From Promethearchaeota archaeon (lineage in GTDB: Archaea; Asgardarchaeota; Lokiarchaeia; Sigynarchaeales; SOKP01): a stretch of DNA of 64,000 nt. Shown one piece after another: positions 1 to 7,837 of the stretch. Numbering within the stretch: the stretch's first letter is position 1; every line of letters starts with the position of its first letter. The notes beneath the pieces are model-generated. The model was not told the origin of the DNA. It ran no database searches and was given only the letters and a program-made list of their open reading frames with translations. The translations under genes were made by a program, and so were the position numbers. The stretch covers positions 1 through 64,000 of the forward strand of contig JAUWBH010000004.1 in the NCBI GenBank assembly GCA_030605085.1. Direction: 5' to 3'.

Positions 1-19
1 AAATTAAACTAAGTAAAAA

Positions 20-292
20 ATGACAAATATAATTCAAATTGATGACGAAGTAAAAAAAAAACTCTTTCAAATTAAATTAAAGTTAGAAGAAGAAAGAGGG
101 AGTGCCATAACTTATAATGAGTTGATTAATTACTTGCTGGAAAATCAAAAATTTAATTTAATAAAAAGAAAAAACATGAAAGATTTTAGGAAATTTGAAG
201 GAATTATTTCAAAATCTGCTGTGGAAGAGTATTGGTTCAATAAAAAAAAGGAACTAGAGCGCGAAGAAAATAGAGCTCCTCTTAAAAAATAA
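20..292 (+). CDS. RHH/VapB-like small protein (antitoxin-like)
   Basis: A 90-aa protein. Its N-terminus has the strand-helix-helix pattern of archaeal RHH or VapB-type antitoxins: an IIQIDDEVKKKL segment followed by ITYNELINYLLENQ. The rest is a charged helical tail. The start is the first ATG and no clear Shine-Dalgarno site precedes it. No PIN or other toxin is adjacent. Its C-terminal two thirds recur in degraded form at 1876-2073 as part of a segmental duplication with the neighbouring MttB gene. The family call rests on pattern only; DNA binding is inferred. Confidence 0.5.
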   Translation: MTNIIQIDDEVKKKLFQIKLKLEEERGSAITYNELINYLLENQKFNLIKRKNMKDFRKFEGIISKSAVEEYWFNKKKELEREENRAPLKK

Positions 293-786
293 TAAGATTT
301 AGTGCTAAAATAAGAAGAAATAAAATAACAGTACACAGTAAAACTTATTTATCCTCACGAATCTCGATGCCATCAGGGAGAGTCACCGAATCGGCACTTA
401 TTCCTTCAGCTTTTCTAAAGTAATCGTAAGTTCTCTCATCAGCCATTTTCATGTAAGCTTTTAATTCCTTATCCATATCTGGGGGAATTTCAAACTCAAC
501 GAAATTTTTGAGGATCTCTTCAACCTTATCACTTGCGCTAGAAATAATGTCTTTTGACCCTTTTTTACGCCATGTGGTCCTCCGGTTTCTGTTAACTAAT
601 TTGGGCATATATAGTTCTTTCTTCATGTGCTTTCTCGTATGCGGTTCGCTTAAAAAAGTGGCACCTGGTTTTGGATCGGTAGCTACTTTTTCTATTACAT
701 CCAATGCGATTGTATCTTCATCTACTTTAACTCCATCAAAAGCTCGATTAATCACACCTGCTATATCGTCGTCAATTAATAGTAAT
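101..786. repeat. Segmental duplication, copy A
   Basis: This stretch matches 1879-2574 almost base for base, apart from scattered substitutions and ~10 bases of net indel. It covers most of the RHH-like gene, the short spacer and the 3' third of the MttB gene. Both copies lie in the same orientation, so it is a direct repeat. Copy A keeps the complete RHH-like gene but only the MttB tail. Confidence 0.9.
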
Positions 787-788
787 AG
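345..788 (-). pseudogene. MttB-family methyltransferase, C-terminal fragment
   Basis: The reading frame is nearly identical to the last ~148 residues of the full MttB-family gene at 2123-3649, with shared segments such as VKVDEDTIALDVIEKVATD and RKAEGISADSVTLPDG. Identity stops at about base 786, in the middle of the LLLIDDEIAG segment, so the TIM-barrel core is missing. It is a truncated duplicate, not a separate enzyme. The same duplication carries the RHH-like gene downstream. No start codon or promoter for a functional short protein is convincing. Confidence 0.85.
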
Positions 789-800
789 CAAAAACCTTGT

Positions 801-929
801 TTATTGGGAGCACTTACCAATCGCATTAGCGCCCTCCACATCACTTGGAGAGGAACATTGTTTTTCAGGATGTTGCGTAAAAGGCAATGTAAAAATCCGA
901 CATTTAAACATATGGACATTAAAATCCAT
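801..929 (-). CDS. Possible 42-aa Cys-containing miniprotein or remnant
   Basis: A short frame with ATG start just upstream (on the minus strand) of the MttB fragment. It has four cysteines (positions 10, 25 and 40 plus surrounding polar residues; the fourth is uncertain in role) and no homopolymer bias, and the bases here are less AT-rich than the flanks. It may be a genuine small protein, or the end of whatever gene was joined to the truncated MttB copy. No family recognised. Confidence 0.2.
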   Translation of the reverse strand: MDFNVHMFKCRIFTLPFTQHPEKQCSSPSDVEGANAIGKCSQ

Positions 930-1115
930 TTGATAATATCATAATCTTTAAGGTTCTAACAAATTCAATTTATTTATTTGAATAAAATATTTATGATTGA
1001 AATTATATGAAGAATTTAGAGTTCTCTTCATTAATTAGTAAAGTTTAACTAGTAAAATTGATATTAAATTAGTAAGTTTTTTTAATATTTGCAAATAGAT
1101 TAAGAGGCTAAAAAA

Positions 1116-1382
1116 ATGGTGGACAAAGATAATAGCAAAAAAAAAATTCATAAAATTGATACCTCTAAAAAGAATCGTGACGATAATGCAATTCCAAACA
1201 AATTTCAATATCAAAATTTTGAAATTTACGAGGAAAAAATTAATGGTGATGCCGCAATTCGTCTATATAATCTAATTTTTAAGCCGCCTAAAGATCCCGA
1301 GAGAGAAAAAATAATCAAAGAAGCAATAAAACTCTTTCCTGAACCAGAAAAATCTACTGAAATAGACATAGATCTCTCATGA
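1116..1382 (+). CDS. 88-aa charged protein upstream of GNAT (antitoxin-like position)
   Basis: Not a recognised family. The first ~30 residues are Lys/Asp-rich and probably disordered; the middle (EIYEEKINGDAAIRLYNLIF) looks helical. An AAGAGG motif lies 9 bases before the ATG, supporting this start. The stop codon overlaps an ATG (ATGA, 1379-1382), the usual sign of translational coupling to the GNAT gene that follows. A small protein coupled to a GNAT recalls toxin-antitoxin pairs such as TacAT, but no RHH motif is visible here, so that reading is inference. Confidence 0.55.
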   Translation: MVDKDNSKKKIHKIDTSKKNRDDNAIPNKFQYQNFEIYEEKINGDAAIRLYNLIFKPPKDPEREKIIKEAIKLFPEPEKSTEIDIDLS

Positions 1383-1854
1383 GGGATTAAAAATCAAACC
1401 AGTAATATCTCCTTTTAGTGAAGAGCTTTTAATTGATGAATTTGACTGTGGAGTTGATGATGTTAACGAATATCTTAAGGAAAAAGCTCTTAGTCAAGAG
1501 GAAGGAAAGATTACAAAAATCTTTTTGATCCATATAAAAAAAAGAGTGATTGCATATTCCGCAGTTTTTTGCTCTCATTTATACTTTAAACTACCAGATC
1601 AAGATAAAGAATTTCGGGTTCCTGGAATATGCTTAGGTCAACTTGGTGTTGATGTTGAATTTCAAGGAAAAGGACTTGGAATTATATTAATAAAACATGC
1701 TATTTCTCTAGCTAATAAAATTAGTGAATATTTAGGTTGTAGAATAATATATGTTGAAGCCCATGATGATGCCGTTTATTTTTATTTAAGTCTTCGCTTT
1801 TCCTTAGTAGAGGCTAAACCAAATAGAAATAGAATGGTTTTTGATTTAAAATAG
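1379..1854 (+). pseudogene. GNAT-family N-acetyltransferase, frameshifted at its start
   Basis: The frame from 1372 to 1854 encodes a GNAT core. It has the acetyl-CoA-binding stretch GVDVEFQGKGLGIILI (the Q-x-x-G-x-G/A loop) and a C-terminal AHDDAVYFY strand-helix. The expected start is the ATG at 1379 in an ATGA overlap with the preceding gene. That ATG runs into TAA after three codons; one base is missing between it and the GNAT frame. The only in-frame alternative is TTG at 1525, which would lose about 50 N-terminal residues including helix 1. It is either inactive or carries a sequencing indel. The stop at 1852-1854 abuts the duplicated segment. Confidence 0.7.
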
Positions 1855-2073
1855 AGAATTTCTTTTTTAAAAACAAAGAGTACTATAACTTACAATAAGT
1901 TAATTATTTATTTACTGGAAAATCAAAAATTTAATTTAATAAAAAGAAAAAACATGAAAGATTTTAAGAAATTTGAAGGAATTATTTCAAAATCTGCTAT
2001 GGAAGAGTATTGGTCAAATAAAAAAAAAGAACTAGAGCGTGAAGAAAATAGAGCTCCTCTTAAAAAATTATAA
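1855..2073 (+). pseudogene. RHH-like gene remnant (copy B)
   Basis: An in-frame continuation without a start codon. It encodes the last ~63 residues of the protein at 20-292 with few changes (TITYNKLIIYLLENQ, then KFNLIKRKNMKDF). The N-terminal strand and helix 1 are gone. It begins straight after the GNAT stop codon, so the duplication breakpoint lies at about 1876. Confidence 0.8.
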
Positions 2074-2574
2074 GATTTAGTGCTAAAATAAGACGAAATA
2101 AAATAAAAATACAGAGTAAAATTTATTTATCCTCACGAATTTCGATGCCATCAGGGAGAGTTACTGAATCGGCACTTATTCCCTCAGCTTTTCTAAAGTA
2201 ATCGTAAGTTCTCTCATCCGCCATTTTCATGTACGCTTTTAATTCCCTATCCATATCTGGGGGAATTTCAAACTCAACGAAATTTTTAAGGATCTCTTCA
2301 ACCTTATCACTTGCGCTTGAAATAATGTCTTTTGACCCTTTTTTACGCCATGTGGTCCTCCGGTTTCTGTTGACTAATTTGGGCATATATAGTTCTTTCT
2401 TCATGTGTTTTCTCGTATGCGGTTCGCTTAAAAAAGTGGCACCTGGTTTTGGATCGGTAGCTACTTTTTCTATTACATCCAATGCTATTGTATCTTCATC
2501 TACTTTAACGCCATTAAAAGCTCGATTAATCATACCTGCGATTTCATCGTCAATTAATAGTAATTCTAACGATT
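1879..2574. repeat. Segmental duplication, copy B
   Basis: Second copy of the direct repeat 101-786. Copy B holds the intact 3' end of the complete MttB gene but only the tail of the RHH-like gene. The two copies are therefore complementary: each keeps one gene whole and truncates the other. That is what a tandem duplication followed by insertion or deletion at the junction would leave. Confidence 0.9.
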
Positions 2575-3649
2575 CCGCAAGAGTAGCTTCGTACGTACCC
2601 GCACAGGTAATGTAATTAATACCCGCCTGAGCAGCAAACATTAAAGTTTGGTAGCGTTCTAAGCCATTTTGAACATCAAGGCATTTTGAATCAGTTACTC
2701 CTCCAAGACCTCGCGAAGGTATATTATAATATCTAGCTAATTGAGCAATCCCTGCAGTCATAAAACCAGTCTCAACCGAGCCTATCGCTGAATTACCAGA
2801 TCTCATATCGGTTATATGGGAAACTGTTCCAAAAAATACCGGCGCGCCAGGATTGTACAATTGGGTCACCACAATTCCTGCGAGGATTTCGGCGTTAGTT
2901 TGTGTTAATAATCCTGCCATAGATACAGGTGCAGATGTCCCTGCAAGAGCTTCGGGAGCAACAATGGTTGGCTGTTTATATTTTGCAAAAACTTCAAGGC
3001 CATTTGTCATTAACGCCGGTAAATGGAGTGGGCTCGTAGGATTCATGAATCCAATCAATCTTGGTCTTTTCGTTAATTCGTCCTCTCCACCCACAAGAAT
3101 AGCCATCATATTTATCATGTCCTGACTTGCAACTCTTCCGTAACATCCCGCACCGTAAGATTTTCGAGTATTTTTTGCCCATACATATATACAGTCGGTA
3201 TGAACGGTAAGATATTTGACATCACTAGGCCACACATCTATATGTGACGCCATAATATGTTCCAAACTATCAACGACGCGTATTTGTTTAATATTATCGT
3301 TTAGAATAACTTTTCTATAACCTCTTTTCTCATTCGGATCGTATATGCGTACTGAAGTACCAATTGTTCCGAATTGGGTACTACGCGTATTAACTTCAAA
3401 ACTAAACGAACCATCCCTTCCATACAATTTAAAAGAATCAGGAACATGCTTTAACTGCTCCTTTATTAACGCTTCAGGAAATTTAACGAAATTTGAATTT
3501 TTATCTATTTCAGCACCATTTTCTTGAAGCAGTTTTCGACAATCTTCGGCATCTATTTTAATTCCGACATTTTCCATTAATTTTATACTGGCAGAATGAA
3601 TTGTTTCTATTTCGTCTTTTGAAAGCACTTCTAGTTTATTCAACTTCAT
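2123..3649 (-). CDS. MttB-family (COG5598) methyltransferase, pyrrolysine-free
   Basis: 508 aa, close to the usual ~480-500 for trimethylamine methyltransferase MttB relatives. Such proteins use a TIM barrel to move a methyl group from a methylamine or betaine-like substrate to a corrinoid protein. The frame is continuous with no internal amber codon, so it belongs to the non-pyrrolysine branch, which includes glycine betaine and other quaternary-amine methyltransferases. Recognisable segments are RLIGFMNPTSPL, GVTDSKCLDVQNG and ITCAGTYEATLAESLELL. The ATG at 3649 begins MKLNKLEVLSKDE and matches the start of its paralogue at 4927. The corrinoid protein at 4080 is the likely partner. The substrate cannot be told from sequence. 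Confidence 0.9.
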   Translation of the reverse strand: MKLNKLEVLSKDEIETIHSASIKLMENVGIKIDAEDCRKLLQENGAEIDKNSNFVKFPEALIKEQLKHVPDSFKLYGRDGSFSFEVNTRSTQFGTIGTSVRIYDPNEKRGYRKVILNDNIKQIRVVDSLEHIMASHIDVWPSDVKYLTVHTDCIYVWAKNTRKSYGAGCYGRVASQDMINMMAILVGGEDELTKRPRLIGFMNPTSPLHLPALMTNGLEVFAKYKQPTIVAPEALAGTSAPVSMAGLLTQTNAEILAGIVVTQLYNPGAPVFFGTVSHITDMRSGNSAIGSVETGFMTAGIAQLARYYNIPSRGLGGVTDSKCLDVQNGLERYQTLMFAAQAGINYITCAGTYEATLAESLELLLIDDEIAGMINRAFNGVKVDEDTIALDVIEKVATDPKPGATFLSEPHTRKHMKKELYMPKLVNRNRRTTWRKKGSKDIISSASDKVEEILKNFVEFEIPPDMDRELKAYMKMADERTYDYFRKAEGISADSVTLPDGIEIREDK

Positions 3650-3777
3650 GATTTATTCTATTCTCCAATTATTAAATTTATTTAATCTTAATTTTATAAT
3701 TTAACCAATTTTAGAATATATTTTATATATTTTTCTTTTCAAAAAACTTTATATTAAACAATTTTTTTCTCCTTTTT

Positions 3778-3954
3778 ATGGGATATTGTCCTGTATGTAA
3801 AAGTATAACGAACTTTAGGACTATGTGTCCGATGCATCATAACGATGAAAAAGATAAGCAGAAATGGAAATATTGCACAGTATGTGGAGGCACTCTACAA
3901 GGCACTTTCAGAGAATGTATGAAATGTAAGAAAAGATTTAACAGTAACACTTAG
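3778..3954 (+). CDS. 58-aa zinc-ribbon miniprotein
   Basis: A compact ORF starting ATG-GGA-TAT. It has four metal-binding-like motifs: CPVC near the N-terminus, then MCPMHH, then CTVCGG, then CMKC near the C-terminus. The spacing suggests one or two zinc ribbons. It lies in the gap between the MttB gene and the corrinoid protein gene, on the opposite strand from both. Function unknown; a regulatory or structural zinc protein is plausible. It is easily missed because of its length. Confidence 0.7.
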   Translation: MGYCPVCKSITNFRTMCPMHHNDEKDKQKWKYCTVCGGTLQGTFRECMKCKKRFNSNT

Positions 3955-4079
3955 ACCGCCTTTAAAAAAAAATAGAATTCAAATCTAATGTCCTACTGAT
4001 TTCTTGATACTTATTATAAAAAATGCTCAAGGGAAGGTATTTACTTTTTTCTAATACTCCACTATCTTTTAATTAATCA

Positions 4080-4718
4080 TCATAGTATTTTATTTACAAG
4101 AGCAACTGCGTCAATTGCGGAGTCAGCCCACCCATCGGCGTCAATTTCTTCCGACCATTCTTCTGAGGTTGGGGCGCCACCCACAATAATTTTATATTTT
4201 TCGCGTAGTCCTCGATTTTCCAATTCATTAATTAGTTGTCGTTGAAAATCCATCGACATTGTTAAAAGAGAAGACATGGCAATAACTTGAGCCCCTACTT
4301 CTTCAGCCTTCTCAATAAACTTTGAAGCGGGTATGTCAACGCCCAAATTATAAACTTCATAACCATTTGAGAACAAGAACGAGCCAACGAGATCCTTTCC
4401 AATAGAATGAACATCGCTTTCCACCGTGCCAAGGATAACCTTTCCTTTTGTTTCTTTCTTTTCTCCAGATGCTCGTATAGCGGGATCTAAAATGTCATCA
4501 ATCACTTTTTTAACTATATCAGCAGAACCGATTAACTCCGGGAGAAAAATCTCTTCTTTTTCAAACAATTCGCCAACATGTTCCATTACATTTCCAACAA
4601 CTTTTAACAATTCTGCAGGAGTCGATTCTTTATTTTCTAATGCTGTCTTACAAAGTTCTCTTAAACCTTCCTCATCCCATTCCAAGATAGTTTCCTTTAT
4701 TTTTTCTTCTAATGTCAT
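4080..4718 (-). CDS. Corrinoid (B12-binding) methyltransferase protein, MtbC/MttC-like
   Basis: 212 aa. Residues 1-85 form the helical cap (B12-binding 2) and 90-212 the Rossmann-like B12-binding domain. The cobalt-ligand motif D-x-H-x-x-G is present as DVHSIG (D102, H104), followed by the expected GVDIP and IVGGAPT segments. It carries the methyl group between an MttB-type protein and an acceptor methyltransferase. It lies between the two MttB genes, on the same strand as the first and divergent from the second. No RamA-type reactivase or MtbA-type acceptor gene is in the window. Confidence 0.92.
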   Translation of the reverse strand: MTLEEKIKETILEWDEEGLRELCKTALENKESTPAELLKVVGNVMEHVGELFEKEEIFLPELIGSADIVKKVIDDILDPAIRASGEKKETKGKVILGTVESDVHSIGKDLVGSFLFSNGYEVYNLGVDIPASKFIEKAEEVGAQVIAMSSLLTMSMDFQRQLINELENRGLREKYKIIVGGAPTSEEWSEEIDADGWADSAIDAVALVNKIL

Positions 4719-4926
4719 GTTACATTATTCTATTTATTTTATTCTAATAAAATTCAAGCAATCCCTTAGCTTATAATTAACTATTAAATGTAATTTAAAA
4801 TAAAACTTTGTTATAAAAACATAAAGTATTTGATGAAATATATAATAATAATATTAGAATTTGTGATTTCACCAAATTTATTTGAACTTTAGACAATTTT
4901 ATAAGAAAATTTTAAATGTGATAGCA

Positions 4927-6444
4927 ATGAGAATGAATCGTATGGAAGTGTTAACTCAAGAGGAAGTCCAGATAATTCACAATTCTACTTTAGAACTTCT
5001 GGAAACAGTTGGAATAAAAGTTGACTCTGATGAAGCAAAATCTTTATTAAGGGAACATGGGGCAATAATAGATGAGAATGACCAAAAAAAATTTGTAAAG
5101 ATTCCAAGAGAATTAATTACAGAACAACTCAAAAAGGTTCCCGATAAATTTTCATTATGGGGTCCAGATGGGTCGTTCCGATTGGATGTTGATACAAAAA
5201 CGGTTAACTTCGCAACTGTAGGTACACCGGTTAAAATTTACGACCCCACTCACAAGAAAGGCCTTAGAAAAACCGTACTTGAAGATACAATTAAACAAAT
5301 CCGTATTGTTGATAGTTTGAAGAATATTCGCTGTAGCCATGTCGATGTATGGCCTAACGATGTGCGTTATACAGAGCTTCATTGTCATTGTATAAGAGAA
5401 TGGGCTACACACAGCTTTAAACCCTACGATATTGGATGTATGGGAAGGATGGCGTCACAAGATATGATGAATCTTGTTTCTATCATTGTGGGAGGGGATG
5501 ACGAACTAATTAAGAGACCAAGATTAATTGGTTTTTTTAATCCAACGAGTCCCCTTATATTACCTGAAATCATGCTAAACGGCCTTTTTATCTTCGCTAA
5601 ATATAATCAACCGTTAATAATCTCACCTGCTGCTAGTGCAGGCTCAACGGCTCCAGTTACTCTTGCTGGATTGCTTGTACAAACAAACATGGAAACTCTT
5701 TCGTCTATCGTGTTAACTCAATTAATAAATCCAGGTTCACCAATTCTATATTCAACAATGTCAGCACCTATGGGTCCACCGACAGGAAACATTGCTTGGG
5801 GATCTATTGAAACGGGGCTTATTACTGCTGCTTGGGCGCAATTATCCCGGTTTTACAACATCCCTTCCAGGGGACCTGGAGCAGTTACCGAATCCAAATG
5901 CTTCGATATACAGAATGGAGCTGAGAGATTAATGACATTATTTTGTTCCGCTCAAGCAGGTGTTAATTACATTACATGTGCGGGAACTTACGAATCCTCA
6001 TTATCAGAGGCTTTAGAATTACTTGTAATAGACGACGAATTAGCTGACATAGTAAAAAGAGGATTGGAAGGGATTAAAATAGACGAAAATACTCTCGCTT
6101 TAGAAGAGATTAAAAATATCGCAGTGAAGGGAGATAATTACCTAGGCAAAAAACATTCCGTGAAAAACATTAGGAAGGAACTTTTTGTACCAGAGCTCGC
6201 AAATAGAGAACGTCGAGGTGCATGGACTAGAGCGGGCTCCAAGGATATAATCGTTACTGCGCGAGAAAAAGTAGAGAAGATATTACAGACACAAAAAGGA
6301 CCTGGTCTTTCCGACGATGTCGCTAAAAAATTAGCAGAATATACGAAAAAAGTAGCATCCCGTTCGTTGGACGACTTTCGAAAAGCAGAGGGAATCGATA
6401 AGGCTGATGTTCCAGAGGGAATATCTGGGATAAAGCTTGATTAA
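4927..6444 (+). CDS. MttB-family (COG5598) methyltransferase, second paralogue
   Basis: About 505 aa and clearly paralogous to the protein at 2123-3649 (shared RLIGFFNPTSPL, ITCAGTYESSLSEALELL, RSLDDFRKAEG). No amber codon, so pyrrolysine-free. A longer frame opens at TTG 4882, but alignment with the paralogue (MNRMEVL versus NKLEVL) favours ATG 4927 or 4933. The two copies differ enough through the barrel to suggest different methyl donors. It is divergent from the corrinoid gene, sharing a ~200-bp AT-rich intergenic region, and is followed 60 bp later by a PLP enzyme in the same direction. Confidence 0.9.
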   Translation: MRMNRMEVLTQEEVQIIHNSTLELLETVGIKVDSDEAKSLLREHGAIIDENDQKKFVKIPRELITEQLKKVPDKFSLWGPDGSFRLDVDTKTVNFATVGTPVKIYDPTHKKGLRKTVLEDTIKQIRIVDSLKNIRCSHVDVWPNDVRYTELHCHCIREWATHSFKPYDIGCMGRMASQDMMNLVSIIVGGDDELIKRPRLIGFFNPTSPLILPEIMLNGLFIFAKYNQPLIISPAASAGSTAPVTLAGLLVQTNMETLSSIVLTQLINPGSPILYSTMSAPMGPPTGNIAWGSIETGLITAAWAQLSRFYNIPSRGPGAVTESKCFDIQNGAERLMTLFCSAQAGVNYITCAGTYESSLSEALELLVIDDELADIVKRGLEGIKIDENTLALEEIKNIAVKGDNYLGKKHSVKNIRKELFVPELANRERRGAWTRAGSKDIIVTAREKVEKILQTQKGPGLSDDVAKKLAEYTKKVASRSLDDFRKAEGIDKADVPEGISGIKLD

Positions 6445-6505
6445 TTCAAAAATTTTTAAATTTCAAGATTTAAATTTAATTAAAATAAATTTTTAATTGA
6501 TAAAT

Positions 6506-7792
6506 ATGGAAGAAAAGGGAAAAGACACATCATATTCAGAAAAAATTAAAAAAAATCGTGAAGCATGGGATAAATTAAGTTTTGATACGCAAATTTTAAG
6601 GGCTGGAGAAGATCCATACCCAGAAACTTCACATAGCATCCGTCCACCTATTTATGCGTCTAAATCGTATACATATACATCAATGGACGAACTTCTCAAG
6701 GGTCATTTTTATTACTCTCGGACCGAGAATCCTACTCTATATGCTCTCGACCAGAAATTAGCAACACTTCATAAAGGTGAACAAGCACTTTCAGTAGCTT
6801 CTGGAATGGCTGCCGTTCATTTAGCCTGTTCAAGTGTTCTTCAAAAGCGGGTGGAAAGAATTAAACCAAAAAAAATCAAAGATCTATTGCCCCAGAGACA
6901 TCCCGAAGACATTCCAAACATGGTAATCCATAGAAATCAATATACTGGATCGTACAGACTCTTTACAAAGATTTATCCTCAAATGGGTATTGATTTTAGA
7001 CGAATTGATATGTGTGATCTAAATCAAGTAAAAGATGCTGTAGATGAACAAACAAAATTAATTTTTGTTGAAACTCCTGCTAATCCTACCAATGACATTA
7101 TAGATATTCAAAGTTGTGCTGATATAATTCATGAAGTGAGAGGTGGTAAATGTATAGTCGATAATACATGGGCATCTCCAGCGCTTCAGCAACCCCTTGA
7201 ATTTGGAGCAGATTTAGTGGTTGAGAGCTTAACCAAATACATAAATGGACATGGAGATTGTCTTGGTGGAGCGATTATAGGGCCAGAAAGGGAAATAAGA
7301 AATATTCGGTATTATTGGCAGGAAACTCAAGGACAAGTAATGAGTCCATTTAATGCGTGGTTAATACTTCGAGGAATAAGGACGCTTAGCATGCGAATGG
7401 AACGACATTGCTCCAATGCGATGAAAATTGCCCGATACTTAGATGATCATCCAAAAGTTCGGGAAGTTATTTACCCCGGAATGGAATACCACCCTGGACA
7501 TGAAATCGCAAAAAAACAAATGAAGAATTTTGGTGGAATGATTGGATTTGAATTGGAAACTAAGGAAATGAGTTATAAATTTATTAATCTTTTAAAATTA
7601 ATTAAAGTTGGTGTATCACTTGGAGATACTACTTCTCTCATAGAGTATACAGGAGTAATGACTGGTATCGATCTTGCAGGATGGGAACATAGATCCATGA
7701 ACATTTCAGACACTCATTTTAGATTTTCGGTTGGATTGGAAGACCCTAACGACTTAATATTAGATTTAGAACAAGCCTTAAGTAAAATTTAA
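6506..7792 (+). CDS. Cys/Met-metabolism PLP enzyme (cystathionine gamma-synthase / methionine gamma-lyase family)
   Basis: About 428 aa. It has the family's YSRTENPT segment, the VASGMAAV loop, and the PLP lysine in SLTKYINGHGD. A ~25-residue insertion rich in Lys/Arg follows the SGMAAV region, longer than in textbook MetB/MGL. The start is placed at ATG 6506 rather than TTG 6497. Family members make or break C-gamma-S bonds of homoserine esters, cystathionine or methionine. Location directly after an MttB gene raises the chance that it handles a sulfur methyl compound such as methionine, but this is inference. Confidence 0.85.
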   Translation: MEEKGKDTSYSEKIKKNREAWDKLSFDTQILRAGEDPYPETSHSIRPPIYASKSYTYTSMDELLKGHFYYSRTENPTLYALDQKLATLHKGEQALSVASGMAAVHLACSSVLQKRVERIKPKKIKDLLPQRHPEDIPNMVIHRNQYTGSYRLFTKIYPQMGIDFRRIDMCDLNQVKDAVDEQTKLIFVETPANPTNDIIDIQSCADIIHEVRGGKCIVDNTWASPALQQPLEFGADLVVESLTKYINGHGDCLGGAIIGPEREIRNIRYYWQETQGQVMSPFNAWLILRGIRTLSMRMERHCSNAMKIARYLDDHPKVREVIYPGMEYHPGHEIAKKQMKNFGGMIGFELETKEMSYKFINLLKLIKVGVSLGDTTSLIEYTGVMTGIDLAGWEHRSMNISDTHFRFSVGLEDPNDLILDLEQALSKI

Positions 7793-7837
7793 GTTTTAAA
7801 TTAAAAAAAAATAATTTTTAGTGTTTTTCGTAATTAA

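Noticed and set aside
508..933. 141-aa plus-strand ORF across the MttB fragment
   Set aside because: It is the antisense of the MttB duplicate; the same pattern recurs opposite the intact gene at 2229-2615.
2123..6444. Pyrrolysine (amber) codons in the MttB genes
   Set aside because: Both frames are continuous without internal TAG, so no Pyl is needed.
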